Assembly: GCF_000758665.1 (NCBI RefSeq)
Contig: NZ_CP009285.1
Location: forward strand, 7,936,001-8,000,000
Length of the DNA: 64,000 nt
Direction of reading: 5' to 3'
Source of the DNA: Paenibacillus borealis
GTDB lineage: Bacteria > Bacillota > Bacilli > Paenibacillales > Paenibacillaceae
This document shows positions 24,722 to 32,405 of this stretch, one piece after another (positions within the stretch are counted from its first letter, which is position 1; each line of letters starts with the position of its first letter). The translations under genes were made by a program, and so were the position numbers. The notes under the pieces are model-generated. The model saw only the letters and a list, made by a program, of their open reading frames with translations, had not been told where the DNA came from and searched no databases.

Positions 24722-25492
24722 TCAAGGTGTCCATTGATCATGAACAATCCCTACCAGCTTATGATTATCACCGTTTGTCTCAAAAACAAGATAGAGGCTG
24801 CGCCAGTCCATCCCTTCCTCAGCCAAGTCCAGCCCGCCGATGTAATATTCGACGATATCATGGTTCGCTTCCGGATACACTTCTTTGAGATTTCCGGAGT
24901 TCTGCTCCTTACCCAGCTCCTTATTCACCGCAATTCCGGCATCCTGCTCAAAGTCAGCATCATAGATATACCACTTGTAGTAATCTGCAAAAGTCAGCTC
25001 AATGACCTCACCCGAACCTTCGAACACCCGCCACACCTGTTTCGCAGGATCTTCCATTAGTTTCTCCACCTCATCTCTGGTGAATACAAGGTCATTCTCT
25101 GTATCCACGTAGGCGAAGGGTGAAAACCTGATTCCCCGGCCGGGATGTGCCCACACGGCAAGCTGATCCATATCCTTCTCCTTAAGTGCGGTCATTACAG
25201 CTGCCGCGGCCTCCAGAATGTCGGGCGACTGTCCTTCTTCGGATGGTGCTGATGGTGCTGGGCCCTCCGCTTCTTCTTGCTGCACTTGCGATTGGACCGG
25301 TGTTTGAATGGGTGTCTGTAGCGGAGTCTGCTGCGGCAGCTCTGCGGGGGAGGCCTCTGGAGTGGACTGCGGTGTTTCCTGGGTCTGCTGTGGTTCCTGC
25401 GAAGGCGCTGGTGATGCCTCCGGTGTCCCGCTGCAGGCGGTGAGACATAACATAGCCGCCATTAGGGCAGCACAACCGATGTATCTTATCAT
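24722..25492 (-). CDS. Lipoprotein with Pro/Gln linker
   Basis: 256 residues. Signal peptide with lipobox LTAC (Cys20). A Pro/Gln/Thr-rich linker about 22-88 (repeated TPxQTP) leads to a compact domain starting DILEAAAAVMTALKEKDMDQ and WAHPGRGIRFSPFAYVDTEND, ending in YYIGGLDLAEEGMDWRSLYLVFE and KLVGIVHDQWTP. The same plan (ligand-less NTF2-like fold with HPxxGIRFSPY) is common in Bacillales hypothetical lipoproteins. Function unknown. It is alone between rsbQ and yjdM. Confidence 0.75.
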   Translation of the reverse strand: MIRYIGCAALMAAMLCLTACSGTPEASPAPSQEPQQTQETPQSTPEASPAELPQQTPLQTPIQTPVQSQVQQEEAEGPAPSAPSEEGQSPDILEAAAAVMTALKEKDMDQLAVWAHPGRGIRFSPFAYVDTENDLVFTRDEVEKLMEDPAKQVWRVFEGSGEVIELTFADYYKWYIYDADFEQDAGIAVNKELGKEQNSGNLKEVYPEANHDIVEYYIGGLDLAEEGMDWRSLYLVFETNGDNHKLVGIVHDQWTP

Positions 25493-25681
25493 TGGATAAG
25501 ATCCCTCCTACAAATTTTGTGCGCATCAGTTTTTGGACAATGGGGGCCCGCCTGCTCCGGACGTCTGTACTACTTCCTTCCCCTTTCGATAGAGGAATGA
25601 ATCCTGTATCTGCTGCCCGGAGCGGGAACAGCCATGGGCTTGGAAGAAATGGGGGGCGATAATCCATTGTCAGCAAGAAAT

Positions 25682-25728
25682 AAAGGACCGGAATCTGCTG
25701 CCCGCTGGGGTTCAGGTACCGGTCCTTT
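25682..25728 (-). terminator. Terminator after yjdM
   Basis: Reverse strand AAAGGACCGG pairs with CCGGTCCTTT around a 27-nt loop, then ATTTCTT. It begins 6 bp after the stop codon. The rest of 25493-25733 shows only promoter-like DNA for the lipoprotein. Confidence 0.7.
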
Positions 25729-25733
25729 CTGTT

Positions 25734-26075
25734 CTATGCTTTGCGGACAAACTCCGACTTCAGCTTCATTGCGCCAAACCCGTCAATTTTACAATCGATA
25801 TCATGGTCGCCTTCCACCAGCCGGATGTTCTTCACCTTAGTGCCTATCTTCAGAACGGATGAGCTGCCTTTTACCTTGAGGTCTTTAATCACCGTTATGG
25901 TGTCCCCGTCAGCCAGAACATTGCCGTTCGAATCCTTAACCACCTTCTGGTCCCCGTTGCTTGCATTCTCTGCGTTCAGAGACCACTCATGTCCGCATTC
26001 CGGGCATACCAGAAGCACTCCGTCCTCATAGGTGTACACGGAACTGCACTGCGGGCAGTTTGGTAATTCATTCAT
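25734..26075 (-). CDS. yjdM: YjdM/PhnA zinc-ribbon protein
   Basis: 113 residues. N-terminal zinc ribbon CPQC...CPEC ([30 protein letters not shown]), then the all-beta C-terminal domain with [21 protein letters not shown] and [26 protein letters not shown]. It matches the YjdM (formerly PhnA) family at full length. The biological role is not settled. The start at 26075 follows ATGGAGAAAAGAAATA; the in-frame ATG 28 codons upstream lacks a ribosome site. Confidence 0.92.
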   Translation of the reverse strand: MNELPNCPQCSSVYTYEDGVLLVCPECGHEWSLNAENASNGDQKVVKDSNGNVLADGDTITVIKDLKVKGSSSVLKIGTKVKNIRLVEGDHDIDCKIDGFGAMKLKSEFVRKA

Positions 26076-26168
26076 TATTTCTTTTCTCCATTTCTGCTTG
26101 AGCACTTTTTTGGGATAATCCTGCTTAATTTTAGCACACCGCTTGATAGTCAGCGACAATTATATCAT

Positions 26169-26182
26169 TATCTAATTAGATA
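26169..26182. promoter_or_regulatory. TATCTAATTAGATA palindrome
   Basis: A perfect 14-bp palindrome in the AT-rich gap between yjdM and the divergent GNAT gene, followed by a partial copy TATCTAATATAG. Possible operator; no local regulator. Confidence 0.35.
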
Positions 26183-26201
26183 TTTATCTAATATAGAGCC
26201 G

Positions 26202-26696
26202 GTGATTATTATTATCCAGTTAGAAGCAGTTTCGGATCCCTTGTCTCCGGAAAGCCTTCAGATTCAAGCCTCGATCCTTAACTCCCAGCCTGCCTTCAAC
26301 CTCATGGTGGAGCATAAAGCTTACCTCGATCCGCTGGAGATCCTTGAAGACAATAGGAAGAACCTCGATATGGGAGAAAAGATGCTGTACATCAAGCTCC
26401 ATAACGAATACGCCGGGCTGATCACCTACCTTCCCGATTACAGCCTGGATCATCATCCCTGGATCGGACTCCTCGTTATTCACAAGCAATATAGCCGGCA
26501 GGGTATCGGGAAGACTGCAGTCCATGAACTGGAGCGGATGTTTAAGCAGCAGGGCTTACATACGGTCAGGCTGGCTGTTCAGCTGGAGAATAAGGCAGGG
26601 GAAGCATTCTGGACTGGGAACGGCTATGTCCGGATCAGAAGCGCCATAGATAACCACAATAATGAAGTTGATGTCTACGGGAAGCAGTTTAATTAA
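26202..26696 (+). CDS. GNAT-family N-acetyltransferase
   Basis: 164 residues if begun at GTG 26202. Typical single GNAT domain: HHPWIGLLVIHKQYSRQGIGKTAVHELERMF (motif A, RQGIGK), then HTVRLAVQLENKAGEAFWTG and NGYVRI. The start is uncertain: GGTGAT overlaps the GTG itself and is correctly spaced for ATT/ATC at 26211-26216, giving a protein beginning with IQLEAV. No ATG occurs before codon 36. The acceptor is unknown. Confidence 0.82.
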   Translation: MIIIIQLEAVSDPLSPESLQIQASILNSQPAFNLMVEHKAYLDPLEILEDNRKNLDMGEKMLYIKLHNEYAGLITYLPDYSLDHHPWIGLLVIHKQYSRQGIGKTAVHELERMFKQQGLHTVRLAVQLENKAGEAFWTGNGYVRIRSAIDNHNNEVDVYGKQFN

Positions 26697-26762
26697 AAAG
26701 CGGATGTGGTAATAACTAAGATGTAGCTTGTTCCGGTACAAATGATCTTAAGAGGAGTGGGT

Positions 26763-27728
26763 ATGGGCATGAAAGAATCTGATCGGATCAGTGATCGCCC
26801 CGCAAGCGATGACGAATATTCCAGCCTGGCCGCTGAAGCCGTAGACGCGATCGAGGATCTGTCCGGGGTTCATCCGGGATACCGCTGCGCGCATGCCAGG
26901 GGAACCTGCTGCCGCGCTTTCTTCCGGCCAAGCGGCCTGGGCATGGAATTCACTACCGCTGCGCATCTTCAGGAGCAGCAGGTGGACGCAGTGGTCCGTT
27001 TCTCGGGCAGCTCCACCGATCCGGCGCTGGCGGATCTTCTCTCTCCGGCCAAAGGTATGGCTGTCCAGTTCATCCTGCCGGATGGCGGTGTCACGAATCT
27101 GGTCGGAGTGACGATACCTGTCTTCTTTGCCCGCACCCCCGAGTCATTCATAGATATTGTCCGTACGGCACACCGCGCACAGGCTGGCACGCTCGGGACC
27201 CTGGAGCTGATCAAGGAGATCATGGCCCATTTCAGCGAGAGCAAGACGAGCCTGCTGGCCGTGAAACGGCTCAAGCCGCCTGCCAGCTACGCGGAGAGCT
27301 ATTATTTCTGCATTCATGCTTATCTTATGGTGGATTCAGAGGGACGGAAGCTGCCTGTGAAGTTCGAGTGGATTCCCGAAACGGGAGTGCGTACGCTATC
27401 GGCCGAGGATGCGGCGCAGCAGCCGGACAATTATCTGGAGGATGAGCTGGAGCTGCGCTTCAAGGATGAGTCGGCCATCTTCCAGCTTGCTGCTGTTCTC
27501 GGTGAGGAAGGGGACCCCACGGATGACCCCACCCGCGCTTGGCCTGAGGACCGCCGGAGAATCGATCTCGGGCGGCTGCATATTTCGGAGATTATCCCGG
27601 AACCGGAGGGGCTGGTAATGGACCCCACCGCCATCACGCCCGGGATACTGCTGTCGGACGATCCGATTCTTAATTTCCGCAGTGCAGTCTATGCCGATTC
27701 CCATCATAGACGAAGTCAAGGAAGATGA
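26763..27728 (+). CDS. Catalase-related peroxidase (SrpA-like)
   Basis: 321 residues, a minimal catalase fold. The distal His motif is HPGYRCAHARGTCCRAFF (residues about 35-52), then VRFSGSSTDPALADLLSPAKGMAVQF. The proximal Tyr is in LNFRSAVYADSHHRR near the C-terminus. The segment that carries the distal Asn in true catalases (GNNTPVFF) reads GVTIPVFF here, which suggests peroxidase or another haem activity. The start at 26763 follows AAGAGGAGTGGGT; an ATG seven codons earlier is not placed properly. Single gene, closed by a strong terminator. Confidence 0.85.
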   Translation: MGMKESDRISDRPASDDEYSSLAAEAVDAIEDLSGVHPGYRCAHARGTCCRAFFRPSGLGMEFTTAAHLQEQQVDAVVRFSGSSTDPALADLLSPAKGMAVQFILPDGGVTNLVGVTIPVFFARTPESFIDIVRTAHRAQAGTLGTLELIKEIMAHFSESKTSLLAVKRLKPPASYAESYYFCIHAYLMVDSEGRKLPVKFEWIPETGVRTLSAEDAAQQPDNYLEDELELRFKDESAIFQLAAVLGEEGDPTDDPTRAWPEDRRRIDLGRLHISEIIPEPEGLVMDPTAITPGILLSDDPILNFRSAVYADSHHRRSQGR

Positions 27729-27769
27729 TCCCGGCCGGAAGCCCCGGCAGCGGATATCCGGGTTCAAAA

Positions 27770-27810
27770 AAAAGCGCCAAAGGGACATTTTGCTGCCCTT
27801 TGGCGCTTTT
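27770..27810 (+). terminator. Terminator of the catalase-like gene
   Basis: AAAAGCGCCAAAGGG pairs perfectly with CCCTTTGGCGCTTTT. T-rich on the forward side, A-rich on the other, so it is possibly bidirectional. Confidence 0.9.
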
Positions 27811-27874
27811 GATTCAAGGGTTAGGCTTGAATGGGTAATGGATATTAATCCAGATATACAGAGAGGAGTGCAGT

Positions 27875-28762
27875 ATGCAGCAGGCTATGATTATCATTAA
27901 CCCTGCGTCCGGCAAAGCAGACGCGCGGGACTATATCCGCAGCGCGGAAGAAGTTCTGCAAAGCGCAGGCTATCAGGTTAAGACCCATGAAACCGCCGGG
28001 GAGGGGGATGCAACTGCGTTCTGCCTGCAGGCATGCAGTGAAGGCTATGATCTGGTGGTGGCCATCGGCGGAGACGGCACCCTTCACGAGACCATGAATG
28101 GACTTGCCGATCAGGAGCACCGCCCTGCGCTGGGGATCGTGCCCATGGGAACGGTCAATGACTTCGCCCGTGCCTTGCAGATTCCGCTAAATCCTGCAGA
28201 TGCCATCCGGACGCTCTCTTCCTCGCGTACCCAAAGAGTCGATATGGGCCGGCTGAACGACCGGCTGTTCGTCAATGTGGTGGCTGCAGGTTCACTCGCC
28301 GGCTCGCTCTCTTCCGTTACCTCCGAAGACAAGACCAGGCTCGGTTTCCTGGCCTATCTGAAAGAAGGCATCAAAGAGCTGGCCAGCAACAGCGCGCACG
28401 CTCTGACCATTACGCATGACGGGGAGGTCTGGGAGGGCTCCTCGCCGCTTTTTATCGCGGCACTCACGAATTCAGTAGGCGGATTCGAGAAGCTTGCACC
28501 CGGTGCTGCTGTAGATGACGGGCTGATCCACTGCTTCATCGTCAAAGATCTCCATCTGCTGAACACCGTTACGGTCAGTATCTCTTTATTGCTCGGCAAC
28601 CTGAGAAATCATAAAGATGTTATTTATTTCACGGCCAGAGAGGTTTCGGTCCACTCTGCCGAGCCGGTGAAGACCAATGCCGACGGTGAAGAAGGACCTC
28701 CGCTGCCGATCCGGCTACGCACGATTCCGCGTCACATCCGGGTCATTGTGCCGGAGCAGTGA
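27875..28762 (+). CDS. Diacylglycerol/lipid kinase (YegS/DgkB-like)
   Basis: 295 residues. MIIINPASGKADARDYI opens the NAD kinase-like fold, VVAIGGDGTLHETMNGL is the nucleotide-binding GGDGT motif, and LGIVPMGTVNDFARAL is the conserved GTxNDFAR segment. The C-terminal beta-sandwich ends VKTNADGEEGPPLPIRL (DGE motif). It phosphorylates diacylglycerol or a related lipid, recycling it to phosphatidate. AGAGAGGAGTGCAGT precedes the ATG. Several similar genes exist per genome in this group, so I do not assign dgkB. Confidence 0.9.
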   Translation: MQQAMIIINPASGKADARDYIRSAEEVLQSAGYQVKTHETAGEGDATAFCLQACSEGYDLVVAIGGDGTLHETMNGLADQEHRPALGIVPMGTVNDFARALQIPLNPADAIRTLSSSRTQRVDMGRLNDRLFVNVVAAGSLAGSLSSVTSEDKTRLGFLAYLKEGIKELASNSAHALTITHDGEVWEGSSPLFIAALTNSVGGFEKLAPGAAVDDGLIHCFIVKDLHLLNTVTVSISLLLGNLRNHKDVIYFTAREVSVHSAEPVKTNADGEEGPPLPIRLRTIPRHIRVIVPEQ

Positions 28763-28811
28763 CGGAGCAGTGACGGGTCAGCCGGTTCCGGAAACTGCTC
28801 TGTTCCAATTC

Positions 28812-29687
28812 TCAGCTAATCCCGTGCAGATCACTGAAATCCTCATTCAGCGTCCACTCCAGACGCCGCACCCATTCACGCTGCACCTCTTTGGGGGCAA
28901 TCCGCAGACGGTGCAGCACATTCCACACTTTATATAAGCTGGCTGCCTTTAATTGCTGCGGTGAGAATACCAGCGGATTGCTTGACAGGTAGCCCCGGAC
29001 GAAGGCTGCATTCAGCTTCAGGGCCTGCCCGGGATAATGCAGCTTCGTGAACCAGCAGACCCAGGCCACATCACTCAGCGGACCGCCCCATTCGGCCCAT
29101 TCCCAGTCCAGCACATGAAGTGCACCTTCCTCTTCACAGAGTATGTTATGTACCCCGAAATCCCCATGTGTCAGCACCCACGGCTGGTCTTGGGCATCGG
29201 CAGCAGATAGAAGCTGGAGCGAATACCTGCTCAAGGAGCCGGGTACGAATTCTAATTTCTTAATCATCTGGCTAAGTGCGGATCTGTTGCTCCGCCGTAT
29301 CCCTTGCTCCTGCTGATTATACGGCTGCGAATGAATCTGGGAAGCCAGTAAGTGGCCCATTCTGCTGTATATTTGTTCCGCTCTTGCCCAGTCTCCTGCA
29401 TCAAGAACGGACTGTGCGCTTATGCCAGGCATGCAGTCCATCACTATAATCCGCATCCCTTCCATCTCTGACACCTCATGGATGGACGGTGTATCACAGC
29501 TTCCCTGCACCAGCTTCATGACCTGAATCTCATTGAGCGTGTCTTCATTGGACAGATTCGTTACTTTGGCTACAAGCGGAGGCTCCGCCCCCGCCATCAG
29601 ATAGGCGAAATTTGTATACCCTCCTGTAAGCCGCTCCAACCGGCAGGCATATCTTGCTTCCAGCGCTCTGATGATATTAGCATTCAT
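28812..29687 (-). CDS. Aminoglycoside/choline kinase-like phosphotransferase
   Basis: 291 residues, APH fold. LTGGYTNFAYLM (glycine-rich loop), ALVAK-type lysine in PPLVAKVTNL, catalytic loop VLTHGDFGVHNILCEE (His, Asp and Asn of HGDxxxxN) and metal Asp in VLDWEWAEWGGPLSDVAW. It transfers phosphate from ATP to a small hydroxyl substrate. The start at 29687 follows AGAGAGGGATTTCATATC. The substrate cannot be predicted. Convergent with the lipid kinase gene. Confidence 0.87.
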   Translation of the reverse strand: MNANIIRALEARYACRLERLTGGYTNFAYLMAGAEPPLVAKVTNLSNEDTLNEIQVMKLVQGSCDTPSIHEVSEMEGMRIIVMDCMPGISAQSVLDAGDWARAEQIYSRMGHLLASQIHSQPYNQQEQGIRRSNRSALSQMIKKLEFVPGSLSRYSLQLLSAADAQDQPWVLTHGDFGVHNILCEEEGALHVLDWEWAEWGGPLSDVAWVCWFTKLHYPGQALKLNAAFVRGYLSSNPLVFSPQQLKAASLYKVWNVLHRLRIAPKEVQREWVRRLEWTLNEDFSDLHGIS

Positions 29688-29842
29688 GATATGAAATCCC
29701 TCTCTTTTCCCTTCAGTAGACATTAATCCAAGAATATCACATGCTCCAGTTTATTACAGATTAAGGTGTTCTGCACAAGATGGCCCCCATAGGCAGGGGA
29801 TTCTGGGCCAGTATGCAGATCACCCCATATATTTGCAGCAGA

Positions 29843-29874
29843 AACAGACCTGCAAGTAACCTTACGGGTCTGTT
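29843..29874 (-). terminator. Hairpin after the DinB gene
   Basis: AACAGACC (29843-29850) pairs with GGTCTGTT (29867-29874) about 45 bp after the DinB stop. Reverse-strand flank TTCTGCTGC is only weakly U-rich. Confidence 0.45.
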
Positions 29875-29916
29875 CGGGATGCTTCTTATCGCCTCGGCAG
29901 TGCTGCCGCAGATTTG

Positions 29917-30390
29917 TTACTGCTGAAGCGTGCTGTAGAGTTTGTGAATCACGACCATCTGGCCGATATGATAGGCATTATGAGTTGCCGCATTGCTGAT
30001 GATTTCCCACCATGCAGCCGGTTCGGGGAATCCCTTCACCTGTTCCTCAAGTTTCTCTTCAGACAGCAGGGTCTGCCATTGGAGCAGGGTCTGCAGCAGG
30101 CTTCCCCGCAGTTCGCTGAATGCAATACCCTCCGGGACCACAAAGCTGCGGTTGTTATCACCAATCGGAGGGACATCCACCCGCCCTTCCCGGTACCTGA
30201 TCTGCCAGGTCTCATTCCAGTACAGCAAATGACGGGTGAGCTCAGCAATACTGCTCACGTCCGCTCCCGGCTTCCAGAAAGCTTCTTCCTCTGTAACCGC
30301 CTCTACCGCCTGAATGAACGGAAGATGCCAGCTGGGATCATTGGCATTAGCCAATAATTGACTGGCAAGCACATCCTTGGCATGAACCAT
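29917..30390 (-). CDS. DinB-family metal-binding protein
   Basis: 157 residues, a four-helix bundle. The metal-site histidines are in AELTRHLLYWNE (about residue 53) and in THNAYHIGQM near the C-terminus (two His, three to four apart), the DinB/YfiT pattern. AAGGAGAGTGGAAGC precedes the ATG. In this superfamily some members are thiol-dependent transferases (for example with bacillithiol), but the substrate here is unknown. Confidence 0.87.
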   Translation of the reverse strand: MVHAKDVLASQLLANANDPSWHLPFIQAVEAVTEEEAFWKPGADVSSIAELTRHLLYWNETWQIRYREGRVDVPPIGDNNRSFVVPEGIAFSELRGSLLQTLLQWQTLLSEEKLEEQVKGFPEPAAWWEIISNAATHNAYHIGQMVVIHKLYSTLQQ

Positions 30391-30464
30391 GCTTCCACTC
30401 TCCTTTTCTTACTGAAAGTACCACATTCCGGACAATATAAGCCAGGTAGGGTTCAACTATAATT

Positions 30465-30498
30465 AAAGTCCTCTTCCCTTAATGGGAACGAGGACTTT
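30465..30498 (-). terminator. Terminator after the papain-like gene
   Basis: AAAGTCCTCTTCCC pairs with GGGAACGAGGACTTT (one bulge) and is followed on the reverse strand by AATTATAG. It begins 3 bp after the stop codon at 30501. Confidence 0.75.
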
Positions 30499-30500
30499 CT

Positions 30501-31046
30501 CTACATCCCTGATGGATGGTAATCGCTTAATTTGCCATAATAGATCAGTTCCAGCCGGTCACTCTGCCGGAAATCATCCGGGGTCACGAGTGCAGGCAGC
30601 TTGTTCCACAGCTTAATTCCCGAGCGCTCCAGAATCTCGGCCACAAACTGCGAGCAGAAGTAGGAGTTGCTGAATTCAACCGGCTCCTTCAGGGCGATGC
30701 CGATTACACCGAGGATATTATAGAGATACTTCTGGCGGCTGCGGATGAAGACCTGCAGAACCCGCTTCATTTTCTCCACCTCGCGGTCTGTGACCTGAAG
30801 CTCGTAGATGACGCAGGTTGTACCCGGATACTTGCTGTATGTACCTGTACGGATATCCTCCTTCACGAACCCGCCGTTCAGCGGGTTGGCCGGATGCTTC
30901 CGCCCGAAGCTGTACAGCTCTGACAGCTCCCGGTTAAACGAGATGGAGGCATGATTATACGGAGCCTTGGTGTAGCCCTGGATCAGCCTCGTAAAAAGCG
31001 TACCTGTATTGGTGAGCAGGATATAGACCGAAGAATCAGCTGACAT
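30501..31046 (-). CDS. YiiX/NlpC-P60-like (permuted papain fold) protein
   Basis: 181 residues. TNTGTLFTRLIQGYTKAPYNHASISF carries the catalytic-type His, and SNSYFCSQFVAEILERSGI the Cys, in the order His then Cys used by permuted papain-fold (YiiX/LRAT-like) amidases. There is no signal peptide, so it is probably cytoplasmic. The start at 31046 follows AAGGGGAAATTTGCA; in-frame codons 36 residues upstream would read through the repeat-rich intergenic DNA. Possible lipid or peptide amidase; the substrate is unknown. Confidence 0.78.
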   Translation of the reverse strand: MSADSSVYILLTNTGTLFTRLIQGYTKAPYNHASISFNRELSELYSFGRKHPANPLNGGFVKEDIRTGTYSKYPGTTCVIYELQVTDREVEKMKRVLQVFIRSRQKYLYNILGVIGIALKEPVEFSNSYFCSQFVAEILERSGIKLWNKLPALVTPDDFRQSDRLELIYYGKLSDYHPSGM

Positions 31047-31161
31047 TGCAAATTTCCCCTTATAGTCTGTTATATAGGCCTTCTGTGGCAGTGATCCGGT
31101 AACTCTGTGGAATCCTGCACATAATACAACATTATCCTCAATAAATGGGATCAAATCGGAA

Positions 31162-31288
31162 AATGTTGTACAAAAGGCAGCATTTCGCCTTCTCCAAGCG
31201 GCTTAGCGGGAATATTCTTGTATTTCATACAACAATCTTCCCGTACACCCGGCTATCCATGATTCAGAGTTGTAGAACGTACAACATT
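31162..31288. repeat. Second cluster of TTGTA...TACAA palindromes
   Basis: Three elements: TTGTA-CAAAA-GGCAG (from 31166), TTGTAT-TTC-ATACAA (31218-31232, perfect) and GTTGTA-GAACG-TACAAC (31269-31285, perfect). They match the motif at 898-1086, including a variant in which TTGTAC is followed by a GCAG arm. They fill most of the 380-bp gap between two divergent genes. Confidence 0.65.
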
Positions 31289-31429
31289 TATATCTGCAGT
31301 GCCTACTAAGAAGTCTCCAAACAGCACAACGAATCAAGTGTAAGCTTCAAAATAAGCTGGACACTCTGTTTATTCTAACATAAAATTCCTTTATTGAAAT
31401 TCCACCCCGAGATAAGTTGGTGATTGCTG

Positions 31430-32344
31430 ATGAACCGCTCGTTATTTACGCTCGTGCTTATTTTTGCAGCTTTATCGGTCATACACTTATTGTATCTTGC
31501 TGTCAGCAGACTGCAGAAGGACAAGGACTATACCGGAATCGGCTTCCGGATCAAAACCTGGTGGGGCATGCTGTTCATCTTCTGCCTGGCTACCCTGTCC
31601 AATTCCGTCGTCTCCCTGCTGTCTTTGATGGTGCTGGCCTTCTTCGCCCTCAAAGAGTATTTCTCCATGATCCGGACAAGAAAAGCGGACCGCAGGCTGT
31701 TCCTGTGGGCGTACCTGTCCATTCCGCTGCAGTTCTACTGGGTCTATATCGAGTGGTACGGGATGTTCATTGTCTTCATTCCGGTCTATGTGTTCCTGCT
31801 GCTGCCGCTTCCGCGGCTGATCAACAAAGGCACCCTCGGCTTCCTGCGCAGTGTCAGCGCCACCCAGTGGGGACTCATGCTCATGGTCTTCGGGCTAAGC
31901 CACCTGGCCTACTTCCAATTTGCGTCACCGGAGTATGGGGCCGGTCTTGTCCTGTTCCTGGTCGTGCTGACCCAGCTCAATGATGCCGTTCACTATCTGG
32001 CCTCGATCTATTTCGGCAAACACAAAATCGTTCCCACCTCCAACCCCTACCTGACCTGGGAAGGATTCGCCTGCGCGTTCGTTGTGACTACAGCGGTCTC
32101 CTATCTGATCTATCCGCACCTCACACCGCTGAACCCGGCCTTCGGGTATCTCTCCGGCATGCTGATCAGCCTCAGCGGCTTCTTCGGCAGCCTGACCGTA
32201 TCTGTGCTCAAGCGCGATCTGCTGATCGGCGATGATGATAAATTCGCTGCGCTGAAGAAAAGCTACCTCAGCCGCATAGACAGCCTTACCTATACCGCCC
32301 CCGTGTTCTTTCATGTCATCCGGTACTTTTTCGACTTCATGTAG
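31430..32344 (+). CDS. CDP-diglyceride synthase-like membrane protein (CdsA family)
   Basis: 304 residues, seven to eight hydrophobic segments. The C-terminal CTP-transferase signature is recognisable: GGFFGSLTVS-type helix (SGFFGSLTVSVLKRDLLIGDD), then LSRIDSLTYTAPVFFHVIRYF, matching SxxKRxxxxKD...GxxDRxDSLxxxxP with changes. It would make CDP-diacylglycerol from CTP and phosphatidate. The ATG at 31430 follows GGTGATTGCTG. Probably a paralogue rather than the housekeeping cdsA, which normally sits with uppS and rseP. Confidence 0.82.
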   Translation: MNRSLFTLVLIFAALSVIHLLYLAVSRLQKDKDYTGIGFRIKTWWGMLFIFCLATLSNSVVSLLSLMVLAFFALKEYFSMIRTRKADRRLFLWAYLSIPLQFYWVYIEWYGMFIVFIPVYVFLLLPLPRLINKGTLGFLRSVSATQWGLMLMVFGLSHLAYFQFASPEYGAGLVLFLVVLTQLNDAVHYLASIYFGKHKIVPTSNPYLTWEGFACAFVVTTAVSYLIYPHLTPLNPAFGYLSGMLISLSGFFGSLTVSVLKRDLLIGDDDKFAALKKSYLSRIDSLTYTAPVFFHVIRYFFDFM

Positions 32345-32360
32345 TCGCCCAGACACAAAA

Positions 32361-32392
32361 ACAGAGACTATCCGCTAATGGATAGTCTCTGT
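32361..32392. terminator. Bidirectional terminator
   Basis: ACAGAGACTATCC pairs perfectly with GGATAGTCTCTGT, flanked by AAAA and TTG. It lies between converging genes and serves the CdsA-like gene and the beta-helix lipoprotein gene. Confidence 0.85.
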
Positions 32393-32405
32393 TGTGCTGC
32401 CCGGC

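Noticed and set aside
25182..25676. A 164-codon reverse frame overlapping the lipoprotein gene start
   Set aside because: It is out of frame with a clear lipobox protein and is Arg/Ser-rich antisense-like noise.
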